Assembly (NCBI RefSeq): GCF_019334315.1
Contig: NZ_JAHWGL010000024.1
Coordinates: 1 to 52,139, forward strand
DNA from: Hymenobacter profundi
Lineage (GTDB): Bacteria; Bacteroidota; Bacteroidia; Cytophagales; Hymenobacteraceae
DNA length: 52,139 nt
Reading direction: 5' to 3'
Position 1 is the first letter of the stretch, and every line of letters starts with the position of its first letter. Positions 1-6,655 of this stretch are shown one piece after another. The notes under the pieces are model-generated. The model had not been told where the DNA came from, searched no databases, and was given only the letters and a program-made list of their open reading frames with translations. The translations under genes were made by a program, and so were the position numbers.

Positions 1-29
1 TCATGTCTCAGTTGTCAGGTAGTGAAAAT

Positions 30-417
30 ACGCTTTTCTCTGCTCACAACTGGCTCCCTAAATGGGGAAGCCTACAATACAACATGCCTATTCTCGCTAT
101 TACAATACCGATGGCACCCTTGCCAATGAAGCACCCGTTTATCTGGGGAAACGCTGACGCTAATGAAGGATACTCTCACTCTATCAAAAAGTCTTTTCGG
201 TCTGCTGCGTACCTATCATACTTTCATCGAAGTCACATCCGACACGGCCCCTTATACTCGCCACGATCAGAGACTTACTATTAATGTGCCCTACCACTTC
301 TGACCGCTCACTATTGTGAAGTTGACCAGTGGCGCTCTGGGAATACAATAGGAAGAACTTCGTCCGGCACCTACTAGACCTTTTCGCTTGGTTACTGGAG
401 GCGTGTACACTCGGTAA
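30..417 (+). pseudogene. Decayed copy of the lipocalin-like lipoprotein family
   Basis: The DNA aligns along most of its length with the intact lipoprotein gene at 2179-2646. Shared blocks include the codons for a Thr-Asn/Asp-Gly-Thr turn, the run coding for SLTLSKSLFGLLR (here 171-212), the YTRxDQ(T)LTI block (here 253-281), and the final GGxYTR followed by a stop (here 397-417). No single frame survives. The 5' end has lost most of the signal peptide and lipobox region, there is an in-frame stop near the middle, and the blocks lie in different frames. It is a relic of the tandem family to its right. The true 5' limit is uncertain because the window starts here. Confidence 0.75.
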
Positions 418-594
418 CAAGTAGTCCCAAGAAGTCGCCGATACTTAGGCTACTATCTATGCAAGTTACCTAGCACTTATACATTTGATTCCTATTCTGC
501 TTTCAACCTGATTTCCACCTTCTTCTATATATGGGCAATCATCATTATAGCGAAAGACCTGTTGACACAAACGCCTCCTTCACAGGACGATACC

Positions 595-620
595 GTGCAG
601 CGGGCATAACCAACTGAACT
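595..620 (+). repeat. Intergenic module, copy A (3' part)
   Basis: GTGCAGCGGGCATAACCAAC and the bases after it match the 3' half of copies B-D. The 5' half of the same module (CCCAAGAAGTCGCCGATACT) lies at 426-445, so about 150 bases separate the two halves. This fits an insertion into the module. The rest of 418-621 shows no gene. Confidence 0.55.
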
Positions 621-621
621 A

Positions 622-981
622 ATGAAGCAACTACTCCTACTTACAGTTTGGCTAGTACCAACAACTGTCTGGGCTCAAGACAGCCTACGGCTGCCACCTC
701 AACCAGTCAGTGTCGAACAAGCCTTAAAGAATAGTGTAAAGCCGCGTGGGTTACAGCTTGCTATTGAAACCGTGCTATACCGTGAACTACGAGATACGTT
801 AACCGGCCGCTCAGCTATGCGCTTACGCCCAGGCGACGCAGTAATTATTTTAAAAGAGTATCCACACTGGATCAAGGTAGTACGTGGTACAAGAGACTGT
901 ATCAACTTTTCCTCTGATCCTACGACCTACTACATGCCAAAAGCTGGGGCACTTAAAGCTAAAACATTCATTCTCATTTGA
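622..981 (+). CDS. Small exported protein with SH3-like core
   Basis: The 119-residue protein starts with a signal peptide (MKQLLLLTVWLVPTTVWAQ) whose cleavage site probably follows WA. The middle part, roughly residues 50-95, reads YRELRDTLTGRSAMRLRPGDAVIIL in pieces and then HWIKV. This resembles bacterial SH3 (SH3b) domains, in which a charged Leu-Arg-x-Gly turn is followed by a Trp-x-x-Val strand. No catalytic residues are visible. It sits in the lipoprotein array but is not a family member itself, and copies of the intergenic module lie on both sides. The role is unknown; a small periplasmic binding module is the most that can be said. Confidence 0.6.
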   Translation: MKQLLLLTVWLVPTTVWAQDSLRLPPQPVSVEQALKNSVKPRGLQLAIETVLYRELRDTLTGRSAMRLRPGDAVIILKEYPHWIKVVRGTRDCINFSSDPTTYYMPKAGALKAKTFILI

Positions 982-1000
982 ACCTACCTACTAACTATTT

Positions 1001-1060
1001 GCCCAAGAAGCAGCCGATGCTAGTGCTTCTGCGCGGCGGGCATAATCGACCAAATTAATC
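1001..1060 (+). repeat. Intergenic module, copy B
   Basis: The segment begins GCCCAAGAAGCAGCCGATGC and contains GCGCGGCGGGCATAATCGAC. It closely matches copies C and D and lies just upstream of the lipoprotein gene at 1086. Confidence 0.7.
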
Positions 1061-1085
1061 TACTCATCTGCTTGATCTTATTCCT

Positions 1086-1574
1086 ATGCTACGTCTTCTC
1101 TCTGCTTTTCTGTTTAGCCTTGCGCTATTCACTACCGCTTGCTCCGATTCCAAGAACAAAGAAGAGGATCCAGCACCCGCACCCACGCTGCAAGGCCGGT
1201 GGCTATTAAGAAGCCAGACCTACGCTATGTATGACAGCATTGGCACGCTAGCTTACCCTATTGAATTACATAACATACAGGATAAGGATACGCTCACCAC
1301 TCGATATCTGGCTGTTAAGGGCAACACGCTTCAATTCTTCTACAAAACGGGCTGGCCTATATATGGCAGGAGCCCCTTTCAATTTACACAGCAGGATAGT
1401 TTGCTCGTAGCTACGCCTACCATAGAATTCTATACCCGCATTACGGTGGTAGAGCTGACTGCTACCTCTCTGAAAATCCGCTATAGAAGAAAGGAGATGT
1501 TTTCGCCCTATATATATAACCCTAAAGGCGTTACCTATTCAATTTCGACGGAGCGTTACGCGCGTATCCAATAA
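1086..1574 (+). CDS. Lipocalin-like lipoprotein, divergent paralogue
   Basis: This 162-residue protein has a lipoprotein signal peptide with lipobox LFTTAC, so the mature protein starts at Cys19 and is lipid-anchored. An acidic, Pro-rich tether (KNKEEDPAPAPT) leads into LQGRWLLRSQTYAMYDSIGT. That matches the LEGTWKLQRAYxRYYNADGT start of the next two genes and is typical of the small Bacteroidota lipocalin-like domain, an eight-stranded beta barrel. The DTLTTRYL and QQDSLLV segments sit where the neighbours have strand repeats. It is the most diverged intact member of the tandem set. No ligand can be inferred. Confidence 0.75.
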   Translation: MLRLLSAFLFSLALFTTACSDSKNKEEDPAPAPTLQGRWLLRSQTYAMYDSIGTLAYPIELHNIQDKDTLTTRYLAVKGNTLQFFYKTGWPIYGRSPFQFTQQDSLLVATPTIEFYTRITVVELTATSLKIRYRRKEMFSPYIYNPKGVTYSISTERYARIQ

Positions 1575-1628
1575 GCACACGTCACAGAGTCAAAAACCAG
1601 CCTGCATCACTTACTCAACCTTATCTCT

Positions 1629-2090
1629 ATGCTGCGCATTCTCTCCCTCCTACTCCTGAGCCTCGTACTGCTCACCACCGCCTGCTCCAAGGATGACCCA
1701 CAACCCGAGCCTACCCTCGAAGGCACTTGGAAGCTGCAACGTGCTTACTATCGTTACTATAATGCGGATGGCACAATTGCCAAAGATTTCGACATTCCGC
1801 CCACCTTTACCGACGAAACGCTCACGCTGAAGCGTGACAGTATCGGATTTTCCAGAAGCCTGTTCGGCCAAGAAAGAGCATGGGCCAATCCTCTCAAAAC
1901 TATATCCTACACGGCACCATATACTCGGCAAGACCAAACGCTTACTATTGATTTATCAACGAGCAACATCTACTTCACCATTCTAGAGCTAGATGGCAAT
2001 AGCCTAGAGATAGAACAGTCCTCACCAATAGTTACATCTTATGTTGGAGGGCCTACACGCTTTGCCACCGGGGGTATATACACGCGCTAA
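1629..2090 (+). CDS. Lipocalin-like lipoprotein
   Basis: The 153-residue lipoprotein has lipobox LLTTAC with Cys19 as the acylation site and then a short acidic, Pro-rich linker. The domain starts LEGTWKLQRAYYRYYNADGT, contains DETLTLKRDS and YTRQDQTLTID, and ends GGIYTR. It is very similar to the gene at 2179-2646, also at the DNA level across the signal peptide, so the two arose by recent tandem duplication. It starts 55 bases after the stop of the gene before it, and no copy of the intergenic module lies between them. Function is unknown; an outer-membrane lipid-anchored binding protein is the family expectation. Confidence 0.8.
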   Translation: MLRILSLLLLSLVLLTTACSKDDPQPEPTLEGTWKLQRAYYRYYNADGTIAKDFDIPPTFTDETLTLKRDSIGFSRSLFGQERAWANPLKTISYTAPYTRQDQTLTIDLSTSNIYFTILELDGNSLEIEQSSPIVTSYVGGPTRFATGGIYTR

Positions 2091-2096
2091 CGCGTA

Positions 2097-2156
2097 GCCC
2101 CAAGAAGCCGCCGATGCTGGTGTTGCTGCGCGGCGGGCATAACCGACCGAATTAAT
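2097..2156 (+). repeat. Intergenic module, copy C
   Basis: The copy contains CCCAAGAAGCCGCCGATGCT, then GCGCGGCGGGCATAACCGAC, and lies just upstream of the lipoprotein gene at 2179. Confidence 0.7.
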
Positions 2157-2178
2157 TTACTCACTTAATCTTATTACT

Positions 2179-2646
2179 ATGTTGCGCATTCTCTCCCTGC
2201 TACTGCTGAGCATCGTGCTGCTCACCACCGCCTGCTCCAGAGACAACCCAGAGCCCGAGCCTACCCTGGAAGGCACCTGGAAGCTGCAACGGGCTTACTC
2301 CCGCACTTATAATACGAATGGCACACTTACCAACGAATCAACTATTCCTCCTGCCGTAGCTGACGAAACGCTGACGCTGACGAAGGACAGTCTCACTCTA
2401 TCAAAAAGCCTTTTCGGTTTACTACGCTTCTCTACTACTTCCATTGAAGCTACACCCTACACGGCACATTATACTCGCCAGGATCAGACGCTTACGATTG
2501 ATCTTCCGCTAACAAGCAGCTACCGCTTCTGGCCTTTCACTATCGTGAAGCTAACAAGCAATACCCTGCAAATAGAACAGGAAGAAATTCGCTCGTCGTC
2601 CACGGGCCCTTTTCGCTTAGTTACTGGAGGCGAGTATACACGCTAA
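2179..2646 (+). CDS. Lipocalin-like lipoprotein
   Basis: The 155-residue lipoprotein has lipobox LLTTACSR with acylated Cys19. The barrel begins LEGTWKLQRAYSRTYNTNGT, has DETLTLTKDSLTLSKSLFG and YTRQDQTLTIDLP, and closes with GGEYTR. It is the closest relative of the gene at 1629-2090 and of the degraded copy at the window's left edge. The upstream DNA, TTAATCTTATTACT before the ATG, resembles that of the gene at 1086, so a promoter or leader was probably duplicated with the coding region. Ligand and role are unknown. Confidence 0.8.
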   Translation: MLRILSLLLLSIVLLTTACSRDNPEPEPTLEGTWKLQRAYSRTYNTNGTLTNESTIPPAVADETLTLTKDSLTLSKSLFGLLRFSTTSIEATPYTAHYTRQDQTLTIDLPLTSSYRFWPFTIVKLTSNTLQIEQEEIRSSSTGPFRLVTGGEYTR

Positions 2647-2652
2647 CGTGTA

Positions 2653-2710
2653 GCCTTAAGAATCCCCCGATGCGGGAGTTGCTGCGCGGCGGGCATAACT
2701 GACCGAACTA
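2653..2710 (+). repeat. Intergenic module, copy D
   Basis: GCTGCGCGGCGGGCATAACT is followed by GACCGAACTA. Its 5' half is more diverged than in copies B and C. It lies directly before the first gene of the accessory island and marks the left edge of the composition change. Confidence 0.65.
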
Positions 2711-2730
2711 AAACCTAAAAAGTATACACT

Positions 2731-3588
2731 ATGGCAGACGCTACTAATTCTGAGCAAACTACCAAACAGCCGAAAGAAAAGCCTGAATTACCTCATTGTG
2801 GGGTTATTATGCCTATCAGCGGTACAACAGATTACCCTGCCAATCATTGGAGCGAGATGCTACAACTCGTCCGCGAAGCCGCTCAGGATGCAAAATTCAC
2901 TTGTGAGCTTGTTAGTGCTACTGGCCGTGATGATATCATCCATTCAAGTATTGTAACTAATATCTACGAGAATGAGATTGTAGTCTGTGATGTAAGTAGC
3001 CGCAACCCCAATGTGATGCTTGAGCTTGGTTTACGCCTTGCTTCAAAACTACCTGTTGTCGTAATATTCGATGAGCAAGGAAATTATCCTTTTGATATCA
3101 ATGCTATTCGTTATATAGACTATAGGAAGGATATGCGCTATTATGATACTCAAACCTTTAAAAAGAAACTCAGCACTAAATTATCGGATGTATACAAAAC
3201 ATACAAAGATGGGAAATATAAAACTTTTTTAAGTCAGTTTAAAAATATTGATTTTAATTTAGATAATATCTCTACAGAAACACAGACATTAAAACAATTT
3301 ATGAAAAGCATTAATAATCGACTAGATAAAATTGAAAGAAACGGCAATAAACAAATAGATATTGATTACAAAGAAAAGTTGAGTAGTAAGGAAGAAAACG
3401 AAATATATAAAGCTATACATGATTTAGAACGTTTAGGAGTTTTCAAAATAAAAGGTCAATATCCAGACAAAAGTGAAATAGATACAATAATACTTCATCT
3501 TGTAAATAAAATACCAGATTTAAGAGCAAAAACAACTATAAATTATTTAATAAATATTGTGTCGAAGTATGATAGTATGCCCTTCTAG
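2731..3588 (+). CDS. Nucleoside 2-deoxyribosyltransferase-like protein
   Basis: The 285-residue protein has an N-terminal Rossmann-like domain at about residues 20-155. It starts GVIMPISG and contains VVCDVSSRNPNVMLELG at 84-100, with Asp87, Asn-Pro-Asn-Val 92-95 and Glu98. This D-x3-(x)NPNV-x2-ELG block followed by KLPVVVI is the signature of the nucleoside 2-deoxyribosyltransferase and TIR-like nucleotide-binding superfamily, whose members cleave N-glycosidic bonds; the Glu is the likely catalytic residue. Residues 160-285 are Lys/Asn/Ile-rich, with a likely coiled coil near 175-200, and are much more AT-rich than the first half. Such domains occur as effectors in some defence systems, including certain retrons; no reverse transcriptase is seen here. 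Defence is an inference, while the fold assignment is fairly safe. Confidence 0.7.
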   Translation: MADATNSEQTTKQPKEKPELPHCGVIMPISGTTDYPANHWSEMLQLVREAAQDAKFTCELVSATGRDDIIHSSIVTNIYENEIVVCDVSSRNPNVMLELGLRLASKLPVVVIFDEQGNYPFDINAIRYIDYRKDMRYYDTQTFKKKLSTKLSDVYKTYKDGKYKTFLSQFKNIDFNLDNISTETQTLKQFMKSINNRLDKIERNGNKQIDIDYKEKLSSKEENEIYKAIHDLERLGVFKIKGQYPDKSEIDTIILHLVNKIPDLRAKTTINYLINIVSKYDSMPF

Positions 3589-3648
3589 TTTGATATATAT
3601 TATTACAGCATACATAAACCATACACCCAAAATATTAGATTTACCATT

Positions 3649-4518
3649 ATGATCCTGGGGACAGCTCCAATTCTGAGCACAGCAGCTCTTAGTTCTAACA
3701 AGACCAGAATTACTCTTATAGAAAAATGCTCAGAAGCATTATGAGGAGCATTTAAGCCTTGGCAAATACGACGTGAGGCACAAGCCAAAGCTGATGCACG
3801 TGTTATTGATGCGAAAGCTGACCAGGAGATAGCAAGTTTAGCGCAACGTGCTGAAGACCGGCTTTTAGGACAAGCAATGCGTGAGCAGCGCAATATCGAT
3901 TCTATAGTAGCTGGAGCATTACCAAATCTCAGAGAAGACGCTACTCCGGAAAATATTGAGGAAGATTAGCTAGCAAATTTCTTCAAAAAAAATCGTCTCA
4001 TCTCTAATGAACAAATGCAGCAATTATGGTCACAAATTCTAGCTGGTGAAGTCAATAAACAAGGCTCTTTTTCTATCAGAACGATAAATTTATTATCTTC
4101 TTTGTCTATAAAAGATGCATTATTATTTCGAAAATTATGCACTTTTATATTATCCATCACTATAATTGACAATAATAGCACTGATTCATACGTATTATTA
4201 GATATTAGAGATATAAATAAACCGCCATTTAATATAAGTTTTTCCGAAATCATTCATTTAGAAAGTATTTATTTTATTTCACTAAATATTTCAACCGGAT
4301 ATATTCTAAGAAAGCATGAAATAAAAATAAACTATAATGGACAAGTACTAAATATTAGAACGAGGCTTAACAATGAGCCAAGTATTAGCATTGGAGATGT
4401 TGCATTAACTTCGATAGGTAAAGAATTATCATTAATAGTTAAACCCGAAATTGATTATAATATTCTTAATTATTGGGAGAAATATTATATAGATAAAGAT
4501 TATGATGTGAGCAAATAA
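3649..4518 (+). pseudogene. DUF2806-like gene interrupted by two stop codons
   Basis: One frame runs from ATG 3649 to the stop at 4516-4518, broken only by TGA at 3742-3744 and TAG at 3967-3969. Joined, it encodes FKPWQIRREAQAKADA, then LAQRAEDRL, QRNIDSIVAGALP, LANFFKKNRLISNEQMQ and LWSQILAGEVNKQGSFSIRT. This order matches the DUF2806 family, where an Ala-rich helix is followed by QxNIExI, a DW(I/L)xxFF segment, MQxLWAxILAGE and PGSFSxRTL. The TAG falls where the family usually has Trp, which a TGG to TAG change explains. The 3' half is very AT-rich. The part from 4015 could be translated alone, but it would lack the N-terminal region. Function of the family is unknown. Confidence 0.65.
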
Positions 4519-4583
4519 CACTAAATATCTCTTAAACAAACTAGCTAACAATATTATCAACACAAATATCTGAAAATTTAAAA

Positions 4584-5978
4584 ATGTCGATTCAGGCAGG
4601 TCATTTAGTTCACGATCAAATAATAGTTTCTACTAATCTCAACAAAAGCTTAGCAGAAACACTTGCGCTGATGATCGAACACGACTTCAGTCAATTACCG
4701 GTTGTGGATGATCAACATAAGCCATTGGGCATGGTAACTAGCGATTCTATCGCGCGTGCCTTACTGCATTTTGGTGCTAAGCTTCAGGAGTTGCGCGTAC
4801 AGGATGCACTTGTAAAGGTGCATGCCTTTCAGTCAGACGAAAATCTACTGTACGTACTCAACTATCTACTCACGGCTTCCGCAGCCTTCATTATCAATAC
4901 TGATAACAAACTTATTGGTATCATTACTAACTACGATACCACGCAATATTTTCGGCAGCGTACAGAGGACTTAGTACTGATTGGTGATATAGAGAGTACA
5001 CTCAGAGCACATTTGCTCCGAGCGTATAACGTCACAGAGGAGGAAAGTCCAGAGATACGAGAGGCCATTGATAGTCTGAGTAATTCTTGGGATGGGGTCC
5101 GAAAAAAAGCACAAGCTTCTCTGAAAGCTTTTTGTCAAACTAATAATTACCCTATTGTACAGGCCGATATCGAAACTAATGTCGACCGTCATTTCGCCTT
5201 AAAAACCGACCCAAAAGGGTTTCAAGATTTAACCCTCAGCGAATTCATTCAGTTAGCGCAGAAAGCCTGGGATAAATTAGAACCCACTTTCTGTATAGCT
5301 AGTACCGCTTGGTGCAAGATGATGAATGATGTACGAGAACTACGCAATAAGCTAGTACACCTACGGGGTGACTTAACCCCAGTCGAACGCCATCGACTTC
5401 GCTTCTGTGCCGAATGGTTTGAGATGCATCAGGTTTCGACTGAAAACAATTCTTTACCTGTACCAACTGTGGACGTTGTAGACAACTCTACTTCCGTAGC
5501 GATTGACACACAAGAGACGCCTGAAGTAGCTGTTATTGTAGCTACTACACCTCTAGAATCCAAAAGCCCTCTAGCTACCAAGTATGCTCCTCTTCTTGAG
5601 TATTTGAAGGTGGTACCTGGCTCTATAGAATCCTTTGGTATTTCCATTACGAAAATCATGGATATACTCCAGCAACCTCTACCTAGCGCAGCTCTTGATC
5701 ACAACAGCTGGTGGATTGAGGATTCAGAGCAAGTACAGCTCTGGTTGAATATCGGCTGGCGAGTACAAGTAGCCAATGTTACTTCGCGGCATATAGTATT
5801 TCTCCGATGGAGGCCGACAAAAGTTTCGCTACGAGAGAAGTGGAAGATAACCTACTGGTGTAACAAACTAGGCTGCGATGAAAACCAGCTTAGAGCAGCC
5901 ACACGTATCGTAGGATTTATTCCTGAGGATATCCGCTCTATCATCGAGACATTTAACGGCTTACCTTATTCAGCTTGA
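4584..5978 (+). CDS. CBS-pair protein with HEPN-like RxxxxH and C-terminal DUF modules
   Basis: The 464-residue protein has four parts. Residues 8-125 are two CBS repeats (LPVVDDQHKPLGMVT and AFIINTDNKLIGIIT), a module that usually binds adenine nucleotides. Residues 130-283 are helical and contain ELRNKLVHLRG, which gives Arg254-x4-His259, the RxxxxH motif of HEPN RNases. After an acidic Pro/Thr-rich linker, residues 330-408 hold KYAPLLEYL, a Trp-Trp pair and GWRVQ, resembling the domain called DUF7662. Residues 415-455 (WKITYWCNKLGCDENQLRAA in part) look like DUF3606. It is the only clearly intact long gene in the island besides the NDT-like one. A nucleotide-gated RNase or toxin role is inference; the CBS assignment is strong and the accession names are from memory. 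Confidence 0.75.
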   Translation: MSIQAGHLVHDQIIVSTNLNKSLAETLALMIEHDFSQLPVVDDQHKPLGMVTSDSIARALLHFGAKLQELRVQDALVKVHAFQSDENLLYVLNYLLTASAAFIINTDNKLIGIITNYDTTQYFRQRTEDLVLIGDIESTLRAHLLRAYNVTEEESPEIREAIDSLSNSWDGVRKKAQASLKAFCQTNNYPIVQADIETNVDRHFALKTDPKGFQDLTLSEFIQLAQKAWDKLEPTFCIASTAWCKMMNDVRELRNKLVHLRGDLTPVERHRLRFCAEWFEMHQVSTENNSLPVPTVDVVDNSTSVAIDTQETPEVAVIVATTPLESKSPLATKYAPLLEYLKVVPGSIESFGISITKIMDILQQPLPSAALDHNSWWIEDSEQVQLWLNIGWRVQVANVTSRHIVFLRWRPTKVSLREKWKITYWCNKLGCDENQLRAATRIVGFIPEDIRSIIETFNGLPYSA

Positions 5979-6000
5979 GAAGCTATACTTTCGTAGTTAG

Positions 6001-6240
6001 ATTTACTTAAAGATACGAGAGGAAGATATAGAACTAGTTATCGTAAATGCGCCTCTTACTCAGGAGCTACCAAGTGTTTACGCTGCTCGCCTAGCTACTG
6101 AATACGCAGCAGCCAGCGAAACCCACAAAAATAGTACGGGCAGTTCTTCACTCCTGCCGAGATAGGAACATACCTAGCAAGCCTTACTACTTTCACAGGG
6201 AAAGGGATTCAACTACTAGAACCCACCTATTCCACTGGCA
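6001..6240 (+). pseudogene. Truncated N6-adenine DNA methyltransferase remnant
   Basis: In one frame, from about 6064, the DNA reads LPSVYAARLATEYAAASETHK. After a one-base shift near 6130-6138 it continues GQFFTPAEIGTYLASL, then TGKGIQLLEPT and STG. The LPxVYxARLAxEYA segment, GQFFTPxEIAxxMASL and IxLLEPxxxTG (motif I, the SAM-binding loop) are the start of Eco57I/HsdM-like methyltransferases found in restriction-modification and related systems. Everything after motif I is missing. The sequence runs into the 3' end of the oppositely oriented response regulator at 6227, so the right edge is approximate. There is no start codon in frame. It is a deletion remnant. Confidence 0.7.
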
Positions 6241-6637
6241 GCTGCCGCTGAAAATGGAGCCGCAGCAACGTATCAATCTTCTCGCGATTAAGCGGTTTGC
6301 TAGCGAGTCCGGCAATCGGTAGCTCATCGATGCGCTCTAAATCGCGCGAATCCATCGACGTGGTGAGCACGATAACTTTGGTGGCGTCCTGTTGCGCTTG
6401 CGGCAGGCGCTGGTAGGCTTCCAAAAACGCAATGCCCCCCATCCCCGGCATTGCCAAGTCGAGCAGCAGCAAGGTGGGCACGTAGGGCAGTGGCTGAGTA
6501 AGTAGCTCAAGAGCCTGCTCCCCGCTCGTGGCCACGCGGATATCGTGGCTTACCTGCAACTTGGTAAGCAGCGTCTCGTGAATGAAATTGGTGGTATCGT
6601 CGTCATCAACGAGCAGAATATGCGGAAGTTTTTCCAT
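6227..6637 (-). CDS. Single-domain response regulator
   Basis: The 136-residue protein is a CheY-like receiver without an output domain. The acidic cluster is at Asp11-Asp14 in LLVDDDD, the phospho-acceptor is Asp60 in LLLLDLAMPG, the switch Thr lies in VIVLTTS (about 92), and the conserved Lys is Lys114 in ASKPL. Its start is 18 bases after the stop of the histidine kinase, so they form an operon. It probably takes phosphate from that kinase and signals by protein contact. The last codons abut the methyltransferase remnant on the other strand, so the downstream flank was rearranged, but the receiver looks complete. Confidence 0.9.
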   Translation of the reverse strand: MEKLPHILLVDDDDTTNFIHETLLTKLQVSHDIRVATSGEQALELLTQPLPYVPTLLLLDLAMPGMGGIAFLEAYQRLPQAQQDATKVIVLTTSMDSRDLERIDELPIAGLASKPLNREKIDTLLRLHFQRQLPVE

Positions 6638-6655
6638 AAGTACAGAGTGGCAACG

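Noticed and set aside
2731..3588. Retron with an NDT effector
   Set aside because: No reverse transcriptase or msr/msd-like region is seen on either strand nearby.
3742..3969. Programmed stop readthrough or recoding in the DUF2806-like gene
   Set aside because: Two different stop codons (TGA and TAG) are involved, with no sign of a selenocysteine or suppressor context. Simple mutation is the easier explanation.
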